Below, piece by piece: positions 26,563 through 34,945 of a DNA stretch of 64,000 bases. Both the position numbers and the translations under genes were made by a program. The notes beneath the pieces were generated by a model. It saw only the letters and a list, made by a program, of their open reading frames with translations. It had not been told where the DNA came from and searched no databases. The DNA is from an uncultured Tenacibaculum sp. (GTDB lineage Bacteria > Bacteroidota > Bacteroidia > Flavobacteriales > Flavobacteriaceae): assembly GCF_947495995.1 (NCBI RefSeq), contig NZ_CANMAX010000002.1, positions 62,001 to 126,000 of the forward strand. The letters run 5' to 3'. Position 1 is the first letter of the stretch. Every line of letters starts with the position of its first letter.

Positions 26563-28881
26563 CTATTCAAACTTCGTAGTTAAAAAATCATACACCATTG
26601 CTTTGGTAATATCTTTTCCATTTGCGAGTTCTTTAATTCTTGAAAAAGGAAAAACAAACGTACAACCGTTCTTATGTTCAGAACATCCATAAGCAGATTT
26701 ACCTTTTAGAATTGTTCCTTTTTTACATTTCGGACAAGTGATATTATCTGGTATAGTTTTAGTTTTAGTTGTTCCACCTTGTTTAGTTTCTAATTTCAAA
26801 TTAAAATTATCATCAAAACGAACCAAACCTTCTGCTTTTCCTTGATCAGTTTTCCAACCTTTTAAATTTGTTGTACAACCTTTATCTAATAATCGAATTA
26901 ATTGATTTTCTGAAATTTTCTTGTCAAGGAAAGTGAATGGAAGTTTAAAATCACAACCATTTTTATAATTAGAACATCCGTAAGCAGTACTACCTTTTAA
27001 TAAATTCCCTTTTTTACATTTCGGGCATTCTTTTCCTGTAACAGTTTTTTTACTAGATGCTTTTTTCTGACTTTTCTTAGGAGTCAATTCCTTATTGTTT
27101 TCTGCGGAAAGACGCACAGTTTTTTTACTAGAACGAACTTCATATACCAATTGATCTACCATTTGTTTCATCTGTTTAATGAATGTACTGGCATGATATT
27201 CTCCTCGTTCAATTTCTTTCAAACGCTTTTCCCAGAGTCCTGTTAATTCAGCAGATTTTAATAATTCATTATCAATTAACTGAATAAGGTCTATTCCTGT
27301 TTTTGTTGGTAAAATTAGCTTTTTTTGACGTTCAATATATTTACGTTTAAAAAGTGTTTCAATAATACTTGCACGTGTAGAAGGACGACCAATTCCGTTT
27401 TCCTTCATTAATTCACGCATTTCATCATCATCAACTTGTTTACCTGCTGTTTCCATAGCACGAAGTAAACTAGCTTCGGTATAATTTCGAGGAGGTTTTG
27501 TTTCCTTTTCTAAGAAACTAGGTTCGTGCGGACCTTTTTCTCCTTTTTCAAAATTTGGAAGTAAACTTTGGTCAGAAGTTACTTTTTTAGGTTCTTCATT
27601 AAATTCAAAAACTACTCGCCATCCTTTGGTCAAAATTTCTTTTCCTGTGGTTTTAAATGATACATCATCTGCTTTTCCAATTACAGCAGTATTTGCAATA
27701 TCACTATCAGGATAAAAAACAGCAATAAAACGACGCACAATAATATCGTACACTTGTTGTTGATTGTACTGTAAATTCGTTTGAACTCCAGTTGGAATTA
27801 TCGCGTGGTGATCGGTTACTTTCTTATCGTTAAAAACACGAGATGATTTCTTTATTTTCTTACCTAATAAAGGCTGAGCAATTTCAGCATAATTAGTTAA
27901 GTTTTTTAGAATTCCTGCAACTTTAGGATAAATATCGTTTGGTAAGAAAGTAGTATCAACCCTAGGATAAGTAACCACCTTCATTTCATATAATTTCTGA
28001 ACTATTTTTAAAGTTTCATCAGCAGAAAAACCAAATTTATTGTTACAATAAACCTGTAAACCTGTTAAATCAAAAAGTTTAGGAGCGTAATCTTTTCCTT
28101 TCTTTTTTGTAACAGATACCACTTCAAAATCAGCAGTTTTTACTTTATCGGCAAAAGCTTGACCATCTTCTTTTTTTAGAAATCGTCCTTCTTCACAATT
28201 AAATAAAGTATTTCTATACGTAGTTTGTAATTCCCAATAAGGTTGAGGCTTAAAGTTTTGAATCTCTAAATAACGTTTAACAAGCATTGCTAGGGTTGGA
28301 GTTTGTACTCTTCCTATCGATAATACTTGTTTGTAACCACCAAACTTTACGGTATATAAACGAGTAGCATTTAGACCTAATAACCAATCTCCAATTGCTC
28401 TCGAATAGCCAGCATAATATAAATTGTTATAATCTTCTTCTTCCTTAAGATTATTAAAACCGTCTTTTATAGCTTCTTCAGTAAGAGAAGAAATCCATAA
28501 ACGTTGTACCTTTCCTTTATATGACGCTTGATTAATTACCCAACGTTGAATCAATTCTCCTTCTTGTCCGGCATCCCCACAGTTGATAACCACATCGGCT
28601 TTTTGGAATAATGACTTTACAATATTGAATTGTTTTTGGATTCCAGAATCTGCTGTTACTTTGGTACCAAATTTATCTGGAAGCATGGGTAAATTGTTCA
28701 AATCCCAGCTTTTCCAGTGCGGTTTGTAGTCTTTTGGTTCTAAAAGTGTACACAAATGACCAAAAGTATAAGTAACGGCATAACCGTTTCCTTCAAAATA
28801 TCCATCATGTTTCGTATTGGCACCCAAAATGTTAGCGATTTCTCTTGCAACACTAGGTTTTTCGGCGATACAAACTTTCAT
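26563..28881 (-). CDS. topB: DNA topoisomerase III
   Basis: A 772-residue type IA topoisomerase that unlinks DNA by single-strand passage. The N-terminal Toprim domain (about 1-140) has the acidic motif DAGQEGE (about 103-109). The catalytic Tyr is in VVTYPRVD (about residue 310). The conserved strand and helix GIGRPSTRASIIETL is at about 493-507. The C-terminal tail holds two zinc-ribbon-like modules with four Cys each (CPKCKKG followed by YGCSNYKNGC, and again near the end). Bacteroidota topB genes also occur on conjugative elements, but the flanking genes here are chromosomal. Its 3' end faces eda. Confidence 0.95.
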   Translation of the reverse strand: MKVCIAEKPSVAREIANILGANTKHDGYFEGNGYAVTYTFGHLCTLLEPKDYKPHWKSWDLNNLPMLPDKFGTKVTADSGIQKQFNIVKSLFQKADVVINCGDAGQEGELIQRWVINQASYKGKVQRLWISSLTEEAIKDGFNNLKEEEDYNNLYYAGYSRAIGDWLLGLNATRLYTVKFGGYKQVLSIGRVQTPTLAMLVKRYLEIQNFKPQPYWELQTTYRNTLFNCEEGRFLKKEDGQAFADKVKTADFEVVSVTKKKGKDYAPKLFDLTGLQVYCNNKFGFSADETLKIVQKLYEMKVVTYPRVDTTFLPNDIYPKVAGILKNLTNYAEIAQPLLGKKIKKSSRVFNDKKVTDHHAIIPTGVQTNLQYNQQQVYDIIVRRFIAVFYPDSDIANTAVIGKADDVSFKTTGKEILTKGWRVVFEFNEEPKKVTSDQSLLPNFEKGEKGPHEPSFLEKETKPPRNYTEASLLRAMETAGKQVDDDEMRELMKENGIGRPSTRASIIETLFKRKYIERQKKLILPTKTGIDLIQLIDNELLKSAELTGLWEKRLKEIERGEYHASTFIKQMKQMVDQLVYEVRSSKKTVRLSAENNKELTPKKSQKKASSKKTVTGKECPKCKKGNLLKGSTAYGCSNYKNGCDFKLPFTFLDKKISENQLIRLLDKGCTTNLKGWKTDQGKAEGLVRFDDNFNLKLETKQGGTTKTKTIPDNITCPKCKKGTILKGKSAYGCSEHKNGCTFVFPFSRIKELANGKDITKAMVYDFLTTKFE

Positions 28882-28990
28882 TATTCATTTTTAATTCGCC
28901 GAAAAATAGTAAAATTGATATAATAATTCTATTTTTAGGCGTTATTAAAGTAATTATTTAAAAATACGAATCCCTAAAATTAATAGAATT

Positions 28991-29437
28991 ATGAGAAAAG
29001 CTTTATTGTTATTATTGTTAGTAGTTTCAGGATCTGTGTATTCACAAATCGAATTTATCGAAACAAGCCAAAGCGAAGTTGTTGGAAAAATTAGTTATGT
29101 GTATTTAGAGAAAGTAGGCGAAAACGATTATAACTTCTTTTTTAAGAATATAAATGCTATTGGTCACGAATATGTAAGCTTTAGTTTTAAAAACTTAGAT
29201 AACGACTTAGATAAGTTATATATGGGGTTAATGGGAGGTTTTGAATCTGTACCAAGAGATCCATTAAAAATGAAAGCAAACGGACAAATTGTTTGGTTAA
29301 AGTATTCTAGAGAAGACGGAGAAGCTTTCTTACAAATTCAAATGACAAGCGGTGATAACCCTGTAGATGTTGAAGAAAATGTAAAAGTATCTCGTTTATT
29401 AACAGCTGAAGATGTTACAAAGTTATTCAAGAAATAA
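28991..29437 (+). CDS. Secreted protein of unknown function
   Basis: A 148-residue exported protein: a leucine-rich signal peptide (about 1-18, ending VYSQ) and a small beta-rich mature part (EFIETSQSEVVGKISYVYLEK). No known domain or catalytic motif was seen. It is followed by a strong terminator and then by an unrelated lipoprotein gene. Function unknown. Confidence 0.75.
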   Translation: MRKALLLLLLVVSGSVYSQIEFIETSQSEVVGKISYVYLEKVGENDYNFFFKNINAIGHEYVSFSFKNLDNDLDKLYMGLMGGFESVPRDPLKMKANGQIVWLKYSREDGEAFLQIQMTSGDNPVDVEENVKVSRLLTAEDVTKLFKK

Positions 29438-29461
29438 TTTTTAGAAAATACATTAATTTTT

Positions 29462-29489
29462 AAGTCGAGAATTTTTCTCGACTTTTTTT
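29462..29489 (+). terminator. Rho-independent terminator
   Basis: Stem AAGTCGAGAA / TTCTCGACTT with a short T loop and a T run; it ends six bases before the next start codon. Confidence 0.85.
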
Positions 29490-29494
29490 ATGCT

Positions 29495-30118
29495 ATGAAA
29501 AATACCATTTACACATTGCTATTTTTACTAATATTGATAGGTTGTAATCAATCAAAGGAGAAACGTATCGTAATTGAATCAAGTTTTAATGATCCAATAG
29601 ATTTAACTTTTGATACTATTTTCGATTTAAATACGTATAAGACTTTAGGGGAATTTAGAGAAGCTAGAAATAAAACAATTAAGAAACATGAATTTGCATT
29701 TCTTACGTCTTTGTTCATAGATGATCATGAATACGTAATTAATTTAGAAAGTATAAGAGATCGATGTTCATCTATCTATCCATTGAAAAATAAAAACACA
29801 TTATACATATATAAAGATTCCATTGTTAAGCCTTTTGCATATCAATATGCTAAAGAAGTACACGCAATACATAAGCTTAAAGAAGTTTATGAAAAAGATG
29901 TATTGAATTATAACAAGATTAAAAATTATTCAACATCTCCAAGAGATTTAGTACTTTCATTTGAATTTGAAGATAGTATTACAATGCAATCCTTTAAACA
30001 AGTATTACATCAAGTAGTAAAATCGTATTTAGAAACAAATGCTAAAGTTAAAGATACTTTACCCTTGAATATTTCATTAGATAATATTCGTCGATTAACG
30101 CCAGTTTATGAAGATTAA
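29495..30118 (+). CDS. Lipoprotein of unknown function
   Basis: A 207-residue lipoprotein with a lipobox at LIGC (Cys17). The mature chain is charged and rich in Asp and Lys (DPIDLTFDTIFDLNTYKTL), with no recognised domain. It lies between a terminator and the small double-glycine peptide gene at 30151. No function can be named. Confidence 0.7.
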   Translation: MKNTIYTLLFLLILIGCNQSKEKRIVIESSFNDPIDLTFDTIFDLNTYKTLGEFREARNKTIKKHEFAFLTSLFIDDHEYVINLESIRDRCSSIYPLKNKNTLYIYKDSIVKPFAYQYAKEVHAIHKLKEVYEKDVLNYNKIKNYSTSPRDLVLSFEFEDSITMQSFKQVLHQVVKSYLETNAKVKDTLPLNISLDNIRRLTPVYED

Positions 30119-30150
30119 TTATAATTTCAATAAAATCAAAAAAATAAATT

Positions 30151-30324
30151 ATGATAGCACAATTCAAAAAATTTAAGTTAGATAACCTATTACATATTTA
30201 CGGAGGTTTACATGGCGATAGCCAAGGTGTTCCTGCTGACAATTCGGGCAGATCAGTATTTGACTTTTCACCAATGGATCATGGTGATAACGGAGGAATT
30301 CCTCCAGATAATCAGAAGAAATAA
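30151..30324 (+). CDS. 57-residue double-glycine leader peptide
   Basis: ATG at 30151, TAA at 30322-30324. The first 19 residues, MIAQFKKFKLDNLLHIYGG, read as a double-glycine leader (hydrophobic Leu/Ile at -4 to -9, then GG) such as that cut by peptidase-ABC exporters. The predicted core is 38 residues, Asp/Gly/Pro/Ser-rich, without Cys, with the acidic turn DHGDNGG. A terminator follows at once. The ATG is one gap after the lipoprotein gene; no exporter or modifying enzyme is in the window. The reading is short, so it is a candidate only. Confidence 0.5.
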   Translation: MIAQFKKFKLDNLLHIYGGLHGDSQGVPADNSGRSVFDFSPMDHGDNGGIPPDNQKK

Positions 30325-30330
30325 TTTTTT

Positions 30331-30361
30331 AAAAAAAGAGAGTAATTTACTCTTCTTTTTT
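30331..30361 (+). terminator. Terminator after the double-glycine peptide
   Basis: AGAGTA (30339-30344) pairs with TACTCT (30348-30353), flanked by A and T runs, giving a hairpin with a T tail. Confidence 0.65.
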
Positions 30362-30423
30362 GTTTAGTATAGTCATGTTGAACTGTATTATTTTAACGCT
30401 CTAAAAGTCGTCTTAAAAATTTT

Positions 30424-30439
30424 TGGCACGCTACTTGCA
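30424..30439 (+). promoter_or_regulatory. Sigma-54 (RpoN) type promoter
   Basis: TGGCACG at 30424-30430 and TTGCA at 30435-30439 separated by four bases give the -24/-12 consensus TGGCACG-N4-TTGCW exactly. The start codon at 30490 is about 40 bases after the predicted start site. Sigma-54 promoters need an enhancer-binding activator, none of which is encoded in the window. Confidence 0.75.
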
Positions 30440-30489
30440 AACATCTAAGTGTATATCAAAAAAATGATGTGCATTTAAAATCAAATAGT

Positions 30490-31677
30490 ATGAAAAAATT
30501 TGTTTTACTACTTACAGGACTTTTATTAGCTACCTTTTCAGCTAACGCATCGGCAACAAGTACAAATGCAACAGCACGTTACTATAACTATGGTAAGTCA
30601 TTCATCTTTACAGAAGGTGGTGTAGAGTTTTCAGTTTATCCAGACGGACAATTCGATTTTTACCTTGACGGACCAAGAAGGGGTGTAAACGTAAATATTA
30701 ATGGACCAGGTGTAAATATTAGTTTTAATTCAGGTTTTAATTACGATCCGTTTGTACAATATGATGACTATGGAGCAGTAGTACAAATTGAAGATATTCC
30801 AATCTTTTATGATCACTTCGGAAGAATTACTCAGGCAGGTGATGTTTTCATAAGATATAATCACTGGGGAAGAGTTTCTAGAGTTGGAGGATTATTTGTT
30901 CACTATAATAGTTACGGTAATTTCATAAACTGTTCAGGTTATATTAATAGATTTAATAGACGTTATGTATACAGACCATATCATAGGTATTTCTCAGTAC
31001 CAGTAGTAGATAGATGTATTGTTTGGGATCGTCCTTACAGAAGATTTTATTCTCCTTATAGATTTTCTTATTCTGTATATAGAAACAATTATTATAACGG
31101 ATATTATCACAGATCATACAGAAACCGTACGTATTGTAGACCAGGAGCTACTGTGAGAAACTTTAACAGAGGAAGAAGAGTAGCTAGTGCTAGAAATGTA
31201 AGATACAGATCTAGAGATAATAGAAGAACAATGTATCAAAGAAATGATCGTAATTACAGTAGAATTAATAGAAGTAGTTCTAGAGTAGCTAGTAATAGAA
31301 ACGCTAATAGAACTAGAACGGTTACTAGAACAACGAGAACAGTTTCAAGAGATAGATCGGCAACTAGAAATATTTCTAGAAACAGAGTACAAGCAAATTC
31401 AAGAAATAGAGCTACAGTAAATAGATCTAATACTAGAGCAGCTAATAATAATAGAGGTTCAAGAATCAGTCAGGCTCAAAAAACAAGAAGTTATTCTAGA
31501 AATAATAGATCAGTGAACTCTAACAGATCGGTGAGTTCAACAAAAAGAGCTAAAAACAATAGATATAAATCAAGAAGTACATCTACAAGATCAAAAACAA
31601 GAGCTACAAGAAGTGTAAGTTCTAACAGATCAAAAGGAAATACTTCAAGATCTAGAAATGTTAGAAGTAGAAGATAA
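30490..31677 (+). CDS. Exported Arg/Ser/Asn-rich protein with four short YDxxG repeats
   Basis: A 395-residue exported protein with a signal peptide (MKKFVLLLTGLLLATFSANA, about 1-20). I chose the ATG at 30490, not the in-frame one seven codons earlier, because the signal peptide begins there and it lies at a better distance from the promoter. Residues of about 80-155 contain four tandem units of about 18 residues (YDDYGAV, YDHFGRI, YNHWGRV, YNSYGNF, each followed by a V-x-x-I/L strand). From about residue 160, the tail is Tyr/Arg-rich and then consists almost only of Arg, Ser, Asn and Thr with strong AGA codon use. It is very basic and likely disordered, perhaps binding a polyanion. It is transcribed from a sigma-54-type promoter; no enzyme motif was seen. 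Confidence 0.7.
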   Translation: MKKFVLLLTGLLLATFSANASATSTNATARYYNYGKSFIFTEGGVEFSVYPDGQFDFYLDGPRRGVNVNINGPGVNISFNSGFNYDPFVQYDDYGAVVQIEDIPIFYDHFGRITQAGDVFIRYNHWGRVSRVGGLFVHYNSYGNFINCSGYINRFNRRYVYRPYHRYFSVPVVDRCIVWDRPYRRFYSPYRFSYSVYRNNYYNGYYHRSYRNRTYCRPGATVRNFNRGRRVASARNVRYRSRDNRRTMYQRNDRNYSRINRSSSRVASNRNANRTRTVTRTTRTVSRDRSATRNISRNRVQANSRNRATVNRSNTRAANNNRGSRISQAQKTRSYSRNNRSVNSNRSVSSTKRAKNNRYKSRSTSTRSKTRATRSVSSNRSKGNTSRSRNVRSRR

Positions 31678-31707
31678 AATAAATTTTAAATACGATATAG
31701 AATAAAG

Positions 31708-31734
31708 CCACACTTTAACCAGTGTGGTTTTTTT
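31708..31734 (+). terminator. Rho-independent terminator of the Arg/Ser-rich protein gene
   Basis: Stem CCACACT / AGTGTGG with a six-base loop and a run of seven T. Confidence 0.9.
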
Positions 31735-31766
31735 ATGATAGAAATATAATTAGGATCAATAAAAAA

Positions 31767-31796
31767 CCGAAACACTAGCATATGTTTCGGTTTTTA
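31767..31796. terminator. Bidirectional terminator
   Basis: CCGAAACA (31767-31774) pairs with TGTTTCGG (31783-31790), with an A run on the left and a T run on the right, so it can end transcripts in both directions, including the reverse operon to the right. Confidence 0.85.
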
Positions 31797-32075
31797 AGTT
31801 TCTTAATCTTTTTCTTAGTTTTTCATAGCAATATCCCCCTCTAGACTAATAGTAGTTGATACTTCCATTGTAATATAGTTTTTAGTTAAATATATGTTAA
31901 CAAGAATGGTGCCGAAAATCTATTTTATAATTTTTTTTCTTGTAAAAAAGCTAAAAAAATAAAGAATCAATGTTGTTTATTAAAAAACACTATAAAGTTG
32001 ATAATGTTTAATTATCACTTTTAAAGATAGTTATCTTGTTTTTTACGGTTGAAATCGTTTCGATACAAGAGTTTT

Positions 32076-32783
32076 TTAAAGCATAAATTTATTTATACTT
32101 TCAAAGAAGTTTTTTTTATAAGTATCTCCGATAGGAAGATTATTACCATTAGATAAGTACACTGTTAAAGAATCTGTTTTAACAACATGTTCTAAAGCTA
32201 CAATATATGATTTATGAACTTTTACAAACTTCTTTTCTGATAGTTCGTTTTCAAAGTGTTTTAAGGTATTATAGGTAATGATTTGATTTTCTCTAGTGTG
32301 AATAGAAACGTAGTTCTTTAAGCTCTCAATGTAAATGATGTCTTTTGTGTAAATTCGTTCAAAGTTATTTTTCCCATCAGTTTTAATAAACGTAAACTCA
32401 TCACTATTACTTATAGGAGTTGTATTTTCTTTCGGTTTAACTTTTAAAATGGCATTGTAAAAGCGTTCAAACTCAAAAGGCTTTAAAAGATAATCTACAG
32501 CATTTAACTCATAACTTTCTATAGCAAATTGAGGATAAGCAGTAGTAAAAATAACACTTACTTTATCTTTTATGATTTTTGATAACTGAATTCCTGTGAT
32601 AGTTGGCATTTGGATATCAAGAAATATAACATCTAAATTCTCTTTTTCAATAATACCTAAAGCTTCAATAGGATTTGTTGTTGCGGCCACTAAATCTAAA
32701 AACGGAACTTTCTTTACATAAGATTCTAATAATCTAATCGCAGGAGCTTCATCATCAACCAATAAACATCTTAATTTTTCCAT
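32076..32783 (-). CDS. LytTR-type response regulator
   Basis: A 235-residue two-component response regulator: a receiver domain (about 1-120; acidic DD 10-11 and phosphoacceptor Asp56 in FLDIQMP, conserved Lys near 108) and a C-terminal LytTR DNA-binding domain (about 137-235, with RIYTKDIIYIESLKNYVSI). Partner of the kinase gene five bases upstream on the same strand. The target genes are unknown; flavobacterial LytTR pairs often control surface or competence-like functions, but that is only general knowledge. Confidence 0.92.
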   Translation of the reverse strand: MEKLRCLLVDDEAPAIRLLESYVKKVPFLDLVAATTNPIEALGIIEKENLDVIFLDIQMPTITGIQLSKIIKDKVSVIFTTAYPQFAIESYELNAVDYLLKPFEFERFYNAILKVKPKENTTPISNSDEFTFIKTDGKNNFERIYTKDIIYIESLKNYVSIHTRENQIITYNTLKHFENELSEKKFVKVHKSYIVALEHVVKTDSLTVYLSNGNNLPIGDTYKKNFFESINKFML

Positions 32784-32788
32784 AGCTG

Positions 32789-33832
32789 TTACTTCTTTAA
32801 AGGTATTTGTAAATGAGTACTGTATTCAACATCATTTTCATTGAAGTCAAAAATATAATTATTATCAAATAAAAGAGATAAACGCTTTTTTAAATTTTCT
32901 CTTCCGATACCTTTAGAACTATAGTTTTTTACTAGTGAAATTTTATTTCTAGTTTTTAAGATAAGATGATTTTCTGTGCTTTGAATATGTATTTCAGCAG
33001 GAAAACTTGAATCGTTAACTATTCCGTGTTTAAAAATGTTTTCTATAAAATGAATAAGCATTAACGATGGTATTTCTTGCATACCAATTTCACCCTCAAT
33101 TTTTAAATCAACAAACAAATTATCTTCAAAGCGCTTTTCATAAAAATACATATAGTCTTTTACAAACTTAATTTCACTTTGTAAAGGCATGTAATCTTTT
33201 TGAGCTTCGTAAGTTAGGTAACGCAAAAGTTCTGATAGTTTATGAATTCCTTTGGCTGTTTTAGGTTGTGTTTCTGCTAATTCTGAGTAAAAAACATTTA
33301 ATGTGTTAAATAAAAAGTGAGGTTCTAATTGTGTTTTTAAGGCACCTAATTCGGCTTTTTGTTGTTCTAATTCTAACTTATGAATTTTATTCTTATTCTT
33401 TAAAAAAGCGAAGAGTAAGTATATGAATGTACTGAAAAGAATAACCTTTAAACTATAATAAGAATTATCGAAAATGTAATACCAGAAAGTTCTAGTGCTA
33501 TCTGAATAGTTATGATATCCAGAAATTGAATACACGACAACTTCCTCTAAAAAATATCGTATTGCTGGAAAAACAAAAAATAAAGAGATCTGACCTAAAA
33601 AGAAATAAATTAGATTTTTCTTAGCTAAAGTTTTTGGACTAATCACTTTTATATTCAAGGCATAAACACAAAAAAATGTGATAAAGTATGTTGTAGTTAG
33701 TACAACACCAAAAATGTTAAACTGTTTTACAAACATTTCGTGTCCCATAGTAACATACTTTCTAAATATGTTCATAAACACAAGAACAAAACCAAAGAGA
33801 AAGTGATATTTTAAGTTATTCTTTATTTCCAT
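32789..33832 (-). CDS. LytS-like sensor histidine kinase
   Basis: A 347-residue membrane kinase with four hydrophobic segments in the first 145 residues. The histidine kinase domain has the LytS-type H-box EPHFLFNTLN with phosphoacceptor His172 and an N-box HFIENIFKHGI (about 263-273). The C-terminal part is the GHKL ATPase fold. It is followed five bases later by the LytTR regulator gene and forms one operon. A -7 element lies just before the start codon. Confidence 0.92.
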   Translation of the reverse strand: MEIKNNLKYHFLFGFVLVFMNIFRKYVTMGHEMFVKQFNIFGVVLTTTYFITFFCVYALNIKVISPKTLAKKNLIYFFLGQISLFFVFPAIRYFLEEVVVYSISGYHNYSDSTRTFWYYIFDNSYYSLKVILFSTFIYLLFAFLKNKNKIHKLELEQQKAELGALKTQLEPHFLFNTLNVFYSELAETQPKTAKGIHKLSELLRYLTYEAQKDYMPLQSEIKFVKDYMYFYEKRFEDNLFVDLKIEGEIGMQEIPSLMLIHFIENIFKHGIVNDSSFPAEIHIQSTENHLILKTRNKISLVKNYSSKGIGRENLKKRLSLLFDNNYIFDFNENDVEYSTHLQIPLKK

Positions 33833-33836
33833 ACTT

Positions 33837-33844
33837 CAAATGTA
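33837..33844 (-). promoter_or_regulatory. -7 promoter element (TACATTTG) before the sensor kinase
   Basis: On the reverse strand TACATTTG is followed by four bases (AAGT) and the ATG at 33832, so the transcript is predicted to be nearly leaderless. Confidence 0.5.
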
Positions 33845-34043
33845 GCTATTAAAGTTACTCCTTAAAGTGAGTTTACCATCTAATTCCTGTTTTTTAGGAC
33901 AAACACCGAAAACTACACAACGAAACAGAAAGTATAAAAAAACAAGGTGTTTGTAATCTAGAATTTACACTTGGTGGAATCTGAAAATATTAGGCTTGAA
34001 TCGATACTACTTTTGAAGTGTTGAATTTAAAAAATCAAATGTC

Positions 34044-34919
34044 ATGTATATCAGAATCTTCATTATTACGGTTTGTTTGTTAAGTCAAACCATATTCAGT
34101 CAGAAAAAAGAAATCGATGAACATTTTAAAGAAATTGCTACTTCAGATGTATTCATCTTAGGATCTTTTCATTTTGCTAATCCTGGATTAGATACATACA
34201 AGCAAAAACATTCAGTAAATATATTTTCTAAAGAGAAACAAGCAGAGCTTAAAGAAGTAATAAATACGATTAAAAAGTTTGCACCAACAAAAATTGCTGT
34301 GGAATGGAAAGCAACAAAACAAAATCGATTAGATTCTTTATATAATGCGTATTTAAAAGGAAATTTTGAGTTAAAGTCTAATGAAGTATATCAAATAGGC
34401 TTCCGATTGGGAAAATTGCTAGGACACAAAAAAATATATGCTATCGATGCTTCAGCAAGAAACTTTAAAAGTGATTTGACTAAAGAAGATCATAAAAAGA
34501 AACAAGGTGAATTTATCAATAGAGCAGGAGCAGAGGTATTGCAAAGAGAAATGACGATCGATAAAACTTATTTCAGTTTATATGAGAAAGAAGATAAGTT
34601 AAAAACAGAAGTAAGTTTATTAGAATTCTTTAGAGTACTTAATAATAAAGATGTAGTAAATCATAGTCACGGACATTATTTAATTGGTGATTTTAAGATG
34701 GGAGCAAGAGAGAAAAATGATTACTACGGCGCAGACAAAGCCATATGGTGGTATAGCAGAAACTTAAGAATATTTCAAAACATGTTGAATATAAATACAC
34801 CAGGAAAAGACAAAGTTTTCGTATTGATTGGAGCCGGACATTTACCAATATTAAACTTTCTCGCAAATGCTTCAGTAGATTTTAACATGACAACTTTAGA
34901 AGAATTAATCAAACAATAA
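34044..34919 (+). CDS. DUF5694-like secreted protein, first of a tandem pair
   Basis: A 291-residue protein with a signal peptide (about 1-19, ending IFSQ). The body has DVFILGSFHFANPG (about 35-48), the G-x-F-H motif shared with TraB/PrgY/GumN-like proteins, then KIAVEWKATKQNRLDSLY and GHLPIL near the end. I recall this family as DUF5694. The conserved acidic and His residues are consistent with a hydrolase-like fold, but no activity is known. It is followed 26 bases later by a paralogue. Confidence 0.75.
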   Translation: MYIRIFIITVCLLSQTIFSQKKEIDEHFKEIATSDVFILGSFHFANPGLDTYKQKHSVNIFSKEKQAELKEVINTIKKFAPTKIAVEWKATKQNRLDSLYNAYLKGNFELKSNEVYQIGFRLGKLLGHKKIYAIDASARNFKSDLTKEDHKKKQGEFINRAGAEVLQREMTIDKTYFSLYEKEDKLKTEVSLLEFFRVLNNKDVVNHSHGHYLIGDFKMGAREKNDYYGADKAIWWYSRNLRIFQNMLNINTPGKDKVFVLIGAGHLPILNFLANASVDFNMTTLEELIKQ

Positions 34920-34945
34920 AACATAAAAACAAAAACATACAACAG

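Larger units (their letters stand above)
31678..32075. other. Intergenic region with terminators, otherwise no gene seen
   Basis: The 398-base region holds two strong hairpins (31708-31734, 31767-31796) and AT-rich sequence. A 17-residue reverse frame starts with MEVSTTISLEG but has no supporting signal. Nothing else is recognisable. Confidence 0.6.

Noticed and set aside
26563..28881. The topB gene as part of a conjugative element
   Set aside because: No tra genes, relaxase, integrase or attachment site are near, and the flanking genes are chromosomal.
31803..31875. A 17-residue reverse frame starting MEVSTTISLEG
   Set aside because: Too short, no promoter or conserved leader, and next to terminators.
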